This document shows positions 56,701 through 61,174 of a stretch of 64,000 bases of DNA, in pieces; position 1 is the stretch's first letter; the number at the start of each line of letters is the position of its first letter. The stretch comes from Rallus limicola (lineage: Eukaryota > Chordata > Aves > Gruiformes > Rallidae). The DNA lies in contig JAKCOZ010000007.1 in NCBI GenBank assembly GCA_022605955.1, positions 13,459,501 to 13,523,500 of the forward strand, read 5' to 3'. The notes under the pieces are model-generated. The model saw only the letters and a program-made list of their open reading frames with translations. It had not been told where the DNA came from and ran no database searches. A program made the translations under genes and the position numbers.

Positions 56701-59700
56701 AAGGGAAGGTAGCACTAACAATTCTTCTGAAGTCTAAGCAAGAGCATTTCTTATAAAACTCCTCTTACAAAAAGCTACCTCCAAAGGAATTAAGTCTGCT
56801 ATATAAAGGTATACTAACTTCACCAGAACAAAACAAAAATTAATATTCAAGACCACAGAGTAAGGGAGGCGATAGAGAAAGAAGATAACATATCAATGAG
56901 AAATGTGAGACTGGGTACCATCATCCTTCACTTTTATTACCTTAAGTAAAGCAAACATGAAAACAGTATCATTACTACAGCCCCCCCTTTCATATCAAAT
57001 CAATCCATATGTTAAGCATTTAACAGGTATCAGTCGTACTGACTTGTACAAGATCCTCTCAACACCTCACAAAAAAAATTTAAAGCCCTTTGCTTCAGCT
57101 GCTAAAACCAGAAGCCTCACACTCTTCAAGGAGCACAAACGAAAACCTCCCACTCCTAGCTGAACTCACACTGATATCCACTCTTCCCTGTATGACAGTC
57201 ATATGATTCACAGATCCCTAATAACTCAAGGTCCAATTTACTAAGTCAGCAGTAACTGTCAACAGGTGGCAGAGCGAGGAAGAGAGTCTATGGGACTCAA
57301 TCCTTGCCTTAAATCAGACGGTATGTCAAGGTCAGATTATCCAGGCTAACTTTTCTCCTCCTGACAGGTCAGGAGGCCAAGGCAGGGCAGGAGGAAACAT
57401 GGGATAGACAGGACACAACAAAATACACTGCATAATATGCAAAACTTGACACTTTATTCTGACTTCAGCAATACAGTATTAAAAACTAGCCACTTCAAGT
57501 GCCAAATACTCTTTCAGGCTGCATGAAAGTTGGTACTGAAACGAAAGCTTTATAACCAAAGACAACATGCTAAAACCAGATATTACTCTTTATTTTTTGC
57601 CAAGTGCTACACATAACCACTCCCCTAATTGCAGCCATTGAAAGTTTAAATCTTTTGACACATTAATTTAGAACACAATATGTGAAAAGGAAAATGAGGG
57701 AAGCATTTCCTAACATGGGGAAAAGCAATCAGTGCAGGGGAAAAGCAATCAGTCCAGCTATTGAATGGCACAGTGTCACTCTTGACCACACAGCCTTTTC
57801 TACCGCATGCACACTTGGCTAAGATCTTACTGACTGACCATGCTGCATGACTAGTTCCTCCATCAAAGTAATACAAAAGTAATCAAACTGGAATTCTGAC
57901 AAATTTGGTTTCTATGCAAGTAAAAGCCAGCACTCAAGAAAACACCAAAACAACCCTGAATTTTAGGAAAAGGAAGCTTAGCTTTATTAATTCCTCACCA
58001 GTTGTTTAGACATACAAGATGATACAGAAGCTTGGCAAGGCGCAAAAATTATACTGCTAATTTTCTACTTGGTTTAACATTATTTCCAAAGCAACAAAGT
58101 TTTCTGTTTTCAGGTTGAGGCAGACTGAAGACACTGAAAATAAGGCAGAGCATTAAGGCACGGGTCCAAAGCAACCAGATTGCTTTTAGTTTGCAAAAGC
58201 TGTAAACATACGCATTCACAAGCTGTATTACAATATGCTTTGGAAAGAAGCTCTGAACACTGAAGCAGCAAGCACGTTTTCAATACCTATCTTGAAACTT
58301 CAAGACAGAAGCTCTGAAAAAACCATCATTGCTAATACACCATTCTTACCATCTCTGAAAACAAGCTACATCGTAACTTACATCAAGTTTCCCCTCTGAA
58401 CAAAAAGGTTATTTTGATGCAGTGTGCAAGTACAGAGAGAATTTACTTACCACAGCAAGCTGTGTCCGTGATGCTACTGTATGAAACACTGCAGGCATCA
58501 TGAGAGATTCTTCTACTTTTAGTTCCATCTCATTCTCTGCTGAAAACGTGGTTTTGGGGATAGCTGGTGGACGTTCACACAAGATCATTTCTTTGTTGAA
58601 TAAAAAAATTGGGTTGGTGTCCTACACTCAAAAAGAAAATGAAACCAACCACTGAGTAAAAGCAACGCACTGCTCAGTCACTAATTATTTCATTATGTGG
58701 GTAACGTGTCTTAACAACACATTAAAATCTAAAAGTATGAGCTTAATACATAAACATGTTTCTCAAAAGAAGGAAACCTGTCAAATTAAATTACACTAAA
58801 GAAAAATACTTTAAAATCCCTTAGCAAAAAAATCTTTTTCTTCCCCAGCAAATGACAGTTTAGATGAAGACTACAGTATGCACTTACTGTTCCAGCACTG
58901 TAACTACACACTCTTCTGTCTGGTGCCATGCACTCTCCTCCATTGACAACCAGTACTTGGTGCTGAATGGCAATCTTGTACTTTGTTTGAATTGCATGTT
59001 TTAGATCAGCCACACTAGAAAAAAAAAAAAGTGGGAAGATGACACTATCTGCATATTTGCATCTCTAATGTTACATATTTCTGTAATAGAGACAGGTGAC
59101 TTTTCTGCTTTGTCACAGACTTTTTTTTAAAAGAATTATGACTTTGTTCTGCACAATGATGTACTTTGAAGCTTTTTAAGAGTTGCAATGTGTCAGAATC
59201 TGGATATCCCTCTAATAAGCTATCGGCTAAAAGACAAAGGCCTCTGAATTACTGCTAATTCATCAGCTAATTCATCTCTTTCCAAGACAACCTGGTAGCA
59301 TGCTGAAAGTCTGGATTAAGTCACATCAACCATTTAGGACAGTAACTACAAAAGTCATATGTTCTTTGAACATACACGTTATGAACAAACAGCTGAGTTA
59401 CTGAAACCCTAGAAGATAACAAGAGTATTAACACTTTGTGCATAACTTAATCACAATTTCTCCTCATCAACTCTGACAGTAGAGCACTTAAGAAATTAAA
59501 CAATCTGTATATGTGCAACAAATTAATACAGACATAGCCACTTTTAATGCAGAATCATGACCTAAAAGACATCCCTATTTGTATTCATCATCCTTGTACC
59601 TTTAATTCTTAGTGATGACACCTTCACATCACTGCTTAGGTAGTTCTAGACTTTGTCTTGACACAGGGAAACAGAGAATGAAACAAGAAATCACTAATAT

Positions 59701-61117
59701 GAAACAGTAACTGACCCAAACTATAACACACTGGAGTAGCACCTGTGCCAAGGTATTAGAAAGCTTTAGAGTTCCAAGTGAATAATCAATATAAGCATCA
59801 ATGGTTTGGGTATTACTGGCAGGAAGTATACAAATGTAACTGGCTATATGGTACTTGCAAAATAACAATCACTTATTTGAAATAACCAAAGTCCAAAATG
59901 GTATCAAGAATTCCCCACAAACATCTCATGAGCACAAGCCTGTATTTACTACCTGCATGAGAGTAAGCATTCACCTATTCTCTCTATGATCTTTGCGAAA
60001 TTAAACTGTCCAACTAAAGAGCCTTGGATTTTGTGTGGTTCACCTGTTAGTGCAAAGTTTCTCTCTCAAAGACCTATCCAACAGAACAAAATGTCAGCCT
60101 GTAAGAGATTATGATGTCCCTGGTCTGGCAGTTCTGATGCCATACCTCATCATGATTTAGAAACAGAATGTCTCAACATACCAGCCAGCACACAGGGGTG
60201 CTGACACATCTGCAAACAACAGATCCAGAATGGCCAAGATGAACACTATTTCATGCTCAGTAATACCTTGCACATCAGTAGGCTTTGCAAAAGAGCATAC
60301 TGAACCACTCAGCATAGACAATCTAAACACTTGTTTAGTCATGAAAATTACAAACAGGAGTTCAGGAGAAAGGAAACAATGGATGCGAGCACAAAAATCT
60401 ATGTTAGAAATCTTTCGAGCACAGTTACTTGCAACTCATTCCTCAGTGACAGAACACAAAGACAGCAGGTAAGCCTGGCTCTTGCTAGCTCCAAGGTGCA
60501 CAGGCTACACACTACTTATTAGATCACAGTCCTCTGCGAGAACAAGGGAAAAGAATACAATACAACCACTGTAACTAGACCTCTCAAAAAGCATCTAGCA
60601 AATGTAAAGATGTGGAAAAAAAAAAAAAACAAATAGCAAAGTTTTTGGGATCTCACAGTAATTCTGTAACATTGCTCACGTTTTGGGCATTTGTGAATTC
60701 CAAAGTTCATTTTTTTTTATATGTAAAATGCTGTAAAACGTTTCAGAGCCCTACAACAACCAACTTTTACCCACAGCACCAAACTCAGCTACAAGCAGAA
60801 CATCCTCTGTCAGTGCCCCAATAAGTAACTAACCTGTCATGGGACCTCAACCACACACAACTATCTAAGGCACTGAAAAGTATAATTTAAAAAAAGTTCA
60901 GCAAAATCAGATAGTAGAGAACTACATGGACGCACTAAAAGACAACCGAGTATCATCTCTCTAGAACTCAGTATACAAAAAGTATACATACCCATCTTTT
61001 TAATTAAAAAAAAACCAAACAATATGCAATTAATTTACTTTCTTACTTTTGTACAGCAAGTTCTGTGTCAAAGGTAAGGGTAGTTCCAGTGTTGACCAGA
61101 AATACATATAGCTTCAT
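2656..61117 (-). CDS. RB1CC1: RB1CC1 (FIP200), autophagy-initiation scaffold; full coding span, 22 coding exons
   Basis: The coding sequence joins 61117-61047, 59014-58888, 58621-58451, 46984-46782, 45727-45295, 42622-42452, 34403-34219, 31944-31758, 31677-31596, 30710-30649, 29609-29506, 27146-27020, 20378-18463, 14141-13982, 12985-12877, 12768-12528, 9949-9898, 8574-8527, 7522-7464, 6313-6186, 3120-3050 and 2733-2656. Every intron is GT-AG, all phases match, and the sum is 4785 nt (1594 aa plus stop). The product is recognised by long stretches matching vertebrate FIP200 in every exon. In the known family, FIP200 dimerises through its N-terminal half, binds ATG13 and ULK1, has a long central coiled coil, and ends in a Claw domain that binds receptors such as p62 and CCPG1. 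It acts in the cytosol at phagophore initiation sites, and roles in RB1 expression, FAK and TSC signalling have also been reported. There is no sign of frameshift or internal stop. The identity is very secure; individual splice boundaries come from reading frame and consensus only. Confidence 0.98.
2734..3049 (-). other. RB1CC1 intron 21 (316 bp)
   Basis: A short intron with nothing recognisable apart from its splice signals and a C-rich/T-rich stretch near 2866-2895 (plus strand). Confidence 0.9.
3050..3120 (-). CDS. RB1CC1: RB1CC1 coding exon 21 (residues 1546-1569), Claw domain
   Basis: The exon reads [20 protein letters not shown], then AKK. The acceptor is at 3121-3122 and the donor GTAAGA at 3049-3044. 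It encodes the RPWVLG strand and the following helix of the Claw. Confidence 0.96.
3121..6185 (-). other. RB1CC1 intron 20 (3.1 kb), one CR1 copy
   Basis: The intron contains one sense-plus CR1 fragment at about 3975-4530. The remainder is AT-rich and unremarkable. Its first bases hold the alternative donor 9 nt inside the intron. Confidence 0.85.
3975..4530 (+). repeat. CR1-type LINE, 3' fragment
   Basis: The plus strand shows the typical CR1 tail: a segment like 'cagagaagggcaatgaaactggtgaaggg', then aggaaatggcttcaagttg, an aacaggctgcccaggga-type segment, and the terminal ttccaaccaaaatgattcta with tgattt. The element is 5'-truncated, as most CR1 copies are, and its open frames are decayed. 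Confidence 0.9.
6186..6313 (-). CDS. RB1CC1: RB1CC1 coding exon 20 (residues 1503-1546), Claw domain core
   Basis: The acceptor is the CTCTCAG just before TTTTCAG; using the nearer AG would lose Phe-Gln and break phase. The exon reads [20 protein letters not shown], then the [20 protein letters not shown] segment and KP. These are the beta strands of the Claw. The proximal donor GTGAGT is at 6185-6180. A second donor GTAAGT at 6176-6171 would extend the exon in frame by 9 nt. Confidence 0.95.
6314..7463 (-). other. RB1CC1 intron 19 (1.15 kb), LTR fragment
   Basis: The intron contains an LTR 3' part at about 6772-7026 and an A-run next to the exon 20 acceptor. A C-run/A-run junction (7250-7280) is a low-complexity spot. 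Confidence 0.85.
6772..7026 (+). mobile_element. Fragment of an endogenous-retrovirus LTR (3' part)
   Basis: From about ggcatttg to ttaaagcaca this aligns by eye with the 3' half of the LTR at 35477-36051. Shared blocks include ctttcctggggatggctgaa, cttgctgcttttgctttacc and the gagcaagcagct-type end. Its 5' half is missing, and a G9 run marks the break. Confidence 0.75.
7464..7522 (-). CDS. RB1CC1: RB1CC1 coding exon 19 (residues 1484-1503), entry to Claw domain
   Basis: The exon reads [19 protein letters not shown], followed by the first two bases of Asp1503. The Ser-rich linker precedes the globular C-terminal Claw domain. The acceptor TTATAG is at 7523-7524 and the donor GTAAGT at 7463-7458. 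A CR1 fragment begins about 80 bp upstream of the exon in transcript terms. Confidence 0.95.
7523..8526 (-). other. RB1CC1 intron 18 (1.0 kb), one CR1 copy
   Basis: About a third of the intron is a CR1 fragment on the minus strand (7604-7972). Nothing else is recognisable. Confidence 0.85.
7604..7972 (-). repeat. CR1-type LINE, 3' fragment
   Basis: The plus strand begins with agaatcacagaatggtctgg and gttggaagggacc, the reverse complement of the CR1 3' end. It continues with ctgggcagcctgttccagca and the aataagatcccc region. It is inserted in the same orientation as RB1CC1, with its 3' end only about 80 bp from exon 19. Confidence 0.92.
8527..8574 (-). CDS. RB1CC1: RB1CC1 coding exon 18 (48 bp, residues 1468-1483)
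   Basis: The exon reads [16 protein letters not shown], the last coiled-coil turns before the Claw. It is a symmetrical phase-0 exon, so skipping it would keep the frame and remove 16 residues. The acceptor TTTCAG and donor GTAAGT are both strong. Confidence 0.95.
8800..8874. repeat. 75-bp direct repeat, copy A
   Basis: This stretch (tttctactgaaataagtatg to ttgtataaaa) matches 11198-11272 at 73 of 75 positions by direct comparison. It lies in intron 17, while the partner copy lies in intron 16. Confidence 0.95.
9281..9371. repeat. Imperfect tandem duplication (about 45-bp unit, two copies)
   Basis: Unit 1 (9281-9330) and unit 2 (9331-9371) share ttctagcc, gtaggacctgt, aggacc and attttttcagaaaa. 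Unit 2 lacks about 9 bp present in unit 1 (agctgctgt). Unit 1 itself holds an internal repeat of ctgtaggacc. Confidence 0.9.
9898..9949 (-). CDS. RB1CC1: RB1CC1 coding exon 17 (52 bp, residues 1450-1467)
   Basis: This short exon reads [17 protein letters not shown] after completing His1450. The acceptor TTGTAG is at 9950-9951 and the donor GTGAGT at 9897-9892. It is 52 bp, so skipping it would shift the frame. A 75-bp direct repeat lies on both sides of it (8800-8874 and 11198-11272). The last coiled-coil heptads start here. Confidence 0.94.
10803..10931 (-). repeat. CR1-type LINE, short 3' fragment
   Basis: The plus strand reads tagaatggtttgggttggaa and ggggcctc near its start, and cccacccaacctggccttga at its end. 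This is the reverse complement of the last ~130 bp of CR1. Confidence 0.9.
11198..11272. repeat. 75-bp direct repeat, copy B
   Basis: This is the partner of 8800-8874 with two transitions between the copies (t/c and g/a). Homology ends abruptly on both sides. Confidence 0.95.
12528..12768 (-). CDS. RB1CC1: RB1CC1 coding exon 16 (residues 1370-1450), end of the acidic/basic coiled coil
   Basis: The exon reads [20 protein letters not shown], then a Ser/Ala-rich linker containing [11 protein letters not shown] and the METSMMAV segment. The stretch around residues 1371-1395 corresponds to the leucine-zipper-like part of FIP200. The donor is GTAAGT at 12527-12522. Codon 1450 is split 2/1 and becomes His. 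Confidence 0.96.
12877..12985 (-). CDS. RB1CC1: RB1CC1 coding exon 15 (residues 1334-1370), coiled coil
   Basis: The exon reads [20 protein letters not shown], then [16 protein letters not shown]. One G is left to complete Asp1370 in the next exon. The donor is GTAAGC at 12876-12871, and the following intron is only 108 bp. Confidence 0.96.
12986..13981 (-). other. RB1CC1 intron 14 (1.0 kb)
   Basis: AT-rich intron; no repeat, RNA gene or conserved block recognised. Confidence 0.85.
13982..14141 (-). CDS. RB1CC1: RB1CC1 coding exon 14 (residues 1280-1333), coiled coil
   Basis: After joining to Ser1280 the exon reads [20 protein letters not shown] and continues with heptad-rich sequence ending SLTAEQQ. 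The upstream acceptor TTTTAAG is modest. The donor is GTAAAG at 13981-13976. The serine-rich start is a short break in the coiled coil. Confidence 0.96.
14142..18462 (-). other. RB1CC1 intron 13 (4.3 kb)
   Basis: The intron contains a G17 run (14388-14404) and a small palindrome (16569-16588). No CR1 or LTR copy is recognised, and short open frames here show no protein-like features. Confidence 0.8.
14377..14408 (+). repeat. G-rich low-complexity tract with a G17 run
   Basis: The plus strand has GGGG, C, GGGG, CA, then 17 consecutive G and CAGG. It is followed by a T6 run. The G-rich strand is the template strand for RB1CC1, so the RNA carries the C-run. Confidence 0.95.
18463..20378 (-). 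CDS. RB1CC1: RB1CC1 coding exon 13, large exon (residues 642-1280): linker and coiled coil
   Basis: This 1916-bp open exon first encodes a Ser/Thr/Pro-rich linker (about residues 642-700). An acidic [15 protein letters not shown] stretch follows, resembling the FFAT-like VAP-binding motif reported for FIP200, and then the conserved [19 protein letters not shown] and [20 protein letters not shown] segments. From about residue 800 onward it is rich in Glu, Lys, Leu and Gln with heptad spacing, the start of the long coiled coil. The acceptor TTATAG is at 20379-20380. The coding frame leaves the exon at GGAG|GTACTG; the ORF reads on briefly past this into the intron before a stop. The large single exon matches the known architecture of vertebrate RB1CC1. 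Confidence 0.98.
20379..27019 (-). other. RB1CC1 intron 12 (6.6 kb), one solo LTR
   Basis: The only mobile element I recognise is the solo LTR at 25289-25673. The block at about 24240-24600 is somewhat more GC-rich than its surroundings, but I could not assign it. Confidence 0.8.
25283..25679 (+). mobile_element. Solo LTR of an endogenous retrovirus with 6-bp target-site duplication
   Basis: The LTR runs from tggcctggttttcagctggg (25289) to ctaaagcacaaca (25673). It starts TG, ends CA, and is flanked by CAAGCC on both sides (25283-25288 and 25674-25679). At 385 bp it is shorter than the related LTRs at 35.5 kb and 41.2 kb, so it is probably internally deleted or a different subtype. No internal retroviral sequence is attached, which indicates LTR-LTR recombination. 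It is antisense to RB1CC1. Confidence 0.88.
27020..27146 (-). CDS. RB1CC1: RB1CC1 coding exon 12 (residues 599-641)
   Basis: The exon continues [20 protein letters not shown], then the [20 protein letters not shown] segment, to the GTATTT donor at 27019-27014. This closes the folded N-terminal domain; the disordered serine/proline linker follows in exon 13. Confidence 0.97.
27147..29505 (-). other. RB1CC1 intron 11 (2.4 kb)
   Basis: No repeat family is recognised. A minus-strand open frame (28049 to about 28350) has a protein-like composition but no nameable homology and no clear splice sites. Confidence 0.8.
29506..29609 (-). CDS. RB1CC1: RB1CC1 coding exon 11 (residues 565-599)
   Basis: The exon reads [20 protein letters not shown], then [14 protein letters not shown], with AG left for Arg599. 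The basic KPRRF run is conserved, although human FIP200 has QKPRKF as I recall. The donor is GTAAAG at 29505-29500. Confidence 0.95.
29610..30648 (-). other. RB1CC1 intron 10 (1.0 kb)
   Basis: The intron contains a small CR1 remnant (29844-29905) and a short (TC)n run near 29727-29739. The rest is plain AT-rich DNA. Confidence 0.8.
29844..29905 (-). repeat. Probable CR1 remnant (about 60 bp)
   Basis: The segment atggttggaaggggcctaca, followed by aggacaatctagtccaactt on the plus strand, matches the reverse complement of the CR1 3' tail. It is short and diverged. Confidence 0.65.
30649..30710 (-). CDS. RB1CC1: RB1CC1 coding exon 10 (residues 544-564)
   Basis: This 62-bp micro-exon was found by frame continuity. 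A|GG joins to give Arg544, then the exon reads [20 protein letters not shown] before the GTATGT donor. The basic, aromatic motif [15 protein letters not shown] is a FIP200 hallmark. Confidence 0.95.
30711..31595 (-). other. RB1CC1 intron 9 (0.9 kb)
   Basis: A T-rich and G/T-rich low-complexity stretch occupies about 31010-31220 on the plus strand (runs of T and ggttttttggtggggttg-like sequence). No element is recognised. Confidence 0.8.
31596..31677 (-). CDS. RB1CC1: RB1CC1 coding exon 9 (residues 517-544)
   Basis: This 82-bp exon reads [20 protein letters not shown], then ESFGKLF, and leaves one base for the next codon. The acceptor CCACAG and donor GTAAGT are both strong. It continues the conserved helical region begun in exon 8. 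Confidence 0.96.
31758..31944 (-). CDS. RB1CC1: RB1CC1 coding exon 8 (residues 454-516)
   Basis: The exon reads [20 protein letters not shown] and ends with the [20 protein letters not shown] segment, a highly conserved part of the FIP200 N-terminal domain. The donor GTAAGT is followed by another GTAAG, giving overlapping donor-like sites. Only 80 bp of intron separates it from exon 9. Confidence 0.97.
31945..34218 (-). other. RB1CC1 intron 7 (2.3 kb)
   Basis: Apart from a G/T-rich low-complexity patch on the plus strand (about 33115-33185), nothing is recognisable. Confidence 0.8.
34219..34403 (-). CDS. RB1CC1: RB1CC1 coding exon 7 (residues 393-454)
   Basis: The exon begins [20 protein letters not shown] and continues into a helical segment containing [20 protein letters not shown]. 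Splicing leaves AA to join G of exon 8 (Lys454). The donor is GTAAGT at 34218-34213. It is part of the ATG17-like N-terminal helical body. Confidence 0.97.
35477..36051 (+). mobile_element. Solo LTR of an endogenous retrovirus
   Basis: The element begins tgctggtttggctgaggtag and ends about ggggttaaagcaca. A promoter-like tttataaag is at 35750-35758. It shares blocks with the LTR fragment at 6772-7026 and the general pattern of the LTRs at 25289 and 41185, including the gctgggacagct motif. I could not find a clean target-site duplication, so the ends may be off by a few bases. Confidence 0.82.
37095..37369 (+). repeat. CR1-type LINE, 3' fragment
   Basis: The plus strand reads ggggtaatggcctgaaactg, then gcacaggctgcccagagaag, and ends ttccaacccaaaccattcta with tggttctg. 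This is the classic last ~275 bp of CR1. Confidence 0.93.
39505..40690 (+). pseudogene. Degenerate retroviral pol: RNase H end and integrase
   Basis: An open frame at 39505-39831 carries the RNase H/integrase junction and the start of the integrase zinc-binding region, then meets TAG at 39829-39831. Integrase-like segments continue to about 40690 but jump between frames (for example 40014-40337 reads in another frame), with several in-frame stops. The catalytic core and C-terminal region can be located only as fragments. No intact protein is encoded. Confidence 0.82.
41185..41754 (+). repeat. 3' LTR of the endogenous retrovirus remnant
   Basis: A 570-bp LTR starts tgtcccagtttcactaggat and ends agaaccacaaca. 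A purine-rich tract (aggaaggga, 41173-41181) just before it is a likely polypurine tract. A cataaaagg promoter-like box sits near 41451, and a C9-10 run precedes the 3' end. Confidence 0.85.
42452..42622 (-). CDS. RB1CC1: RB1CC1 coding exon 6 (residues 336-392)
   Basis: Too interrupted to stand out as an ORF, this exon was found by following the protein. It reads [20 protein letters not shown], then the [20 protein letters not shown] segment, and ends NEQKELAQ. The acceptor TTTAAG is at 42623-42624 and the donor GTAATA at 42451-42446. It is 171 bp, phase 0, and helical. Confidence 0.96.
42623..45294 (-). other. RB1CC1 intron 5 (2.7 kb)
   Basis: AT-rich intron; no repeat family or RNA gene recognised. 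Confidence 0.8.
45295..45727 (-). CDS. RB1CC1: RB1CC1 coding exon 5 (residues 191-335)
   Basis: The exon starts with the conserved [20 protein letters not shown] segment. It then has an acidic, serine-rich stretch that diverges from the mammalian sequence, and closes with the conserved [20 protein letters not shown] and FDSMSR. The variable middle is expected, because this is a loop in the N-terminal domain. The donor is GTAAGT at 45294-45289, and the exon is 433 bp. Confidence 0.97.
45728..46781 (-). other. RB1CC1 intron 4 (1.05 kb)
   Basis: AT-rich intron with short A/T runs only; nothing else recognised. Confidence 0.85.
46782..46984 (-). CDS. RB1CC1: RB1CC1 coding exon 4 (residues 124-191)
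   Basis: The exon begins [20 protein letters not shown] and runs through a helical segment ending in KLKLT. The donor must be GTAGGT at 46781-46776, leaving CA to join C of exon 5 and make His191; reading through gives an immediate TAG. This is helical N-terminal FIP200, part of the C-shaped dimer that carries ATG13 and ULK1. Confidence 0.96.
50254..51214 (-). repeat. CR1-type LINE, long 3' fragment (about 960 bp)
   Basis: The plus strand starts atcatagaatcacagactgg and runs through the whole usual CR1 3' region. It then continues into the 3' part of ORF2, visible as a decayed frame around 50648-50914. This is the longest CR1 copy in the window and is in the sense of RB1CC1. Confidence 0.92.
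52660..52681 (+). repeat. A22 mononucleotide run
   Basis: Twenty-two consecutive A residues are followed by gaagaaaag. No transposon is attached, and the run is likely polymorphic. Confidence 0.95.
57717..57756. repeat. Two-copy 20-bp tandem duplication
   Basis: The unit ggggaaaagcaatcagtgca (57717-57736) is repeated at 57737-57756 with a single change (g to c). Confidence 0.95.
58451..58621 (-). CDS. RB1CC1: RB1CC1 coding exon 3 (residues 67-123)
   Basis: This 171-bp phase-0 exon begins [20 protein letters not shown] and ends in the [11 protein letters not shown] segment. It links the ubiquitin-like domain to the helical ATG17-like body. The donor is GTAAGT at 58450-58445. It is followed by the longest intron of the gene (11.5 kb). 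Confidence 0.97.
58888..59014 (-). CDS. RB1CC1: RB1CC1 coding exon 2 (residues 24-66)
   Basis: The reading frame from [20 protein letters not shown] through the [19 protein letters not shown] segment matches FIP200 almost residue for residue. This completes the N-terminal ubiquitin-like region. The acceptor is at 59015-59016 and the donor GTAAGT at 58887-58882. The exon is 127 bp and ends on a complete codon. Confidence 0.97.
59015..61046 (-). other. RB1CC1 intron 1 of the coding region (2.0 kb)
   Basis: AT-rich; no repeat family or RNA gene recognised. It separates the start-codon exon from residue 24. Confidence 0.85.
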
Positions 61118-61174
61118 GATGATTTCTTTAGGTCTCTGAAGTTTGTAACTTCCACAGCTAAAACCATTTAGAAA
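61047..61174 (-). CDS. RB1CC1: RB1CC1 coding exon 1 (start codon, residues 1-24)
   Basis: The exon opens after a T-rich tract ending in CAG (acceptor at 61175-61176), so 61174-61118 is 5'UTR. The ATG is at 61115-61117 and the protein begins [20 protein letters not shown], the invariant N terminus of FIP200 and the first strand of its ubiquitin-like fold. The donor is GTAAGA at 61046-61041. Codon 24 is split 2/1 with the next exon and reads Asn, where I recall Thr in human. An in-frame TAG lies upstream of the ATG in the same exon, which supports this start. Confidence 0.97.

Larger units (their letters stand above)
46985..58450 (-). other. RB1CC1 intron 3 (11.5 kb, largest)
   Basis: The intron contains a long CR1 copy (50254 to about 51214), an inverted-repeat cluster (51433-51477), an A22 run (52660-52681) and a 20-bp tandem duplication (57717-57756). 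The remaining 10 kb shows no gene or mobile element I can name. Confidence 0.8.
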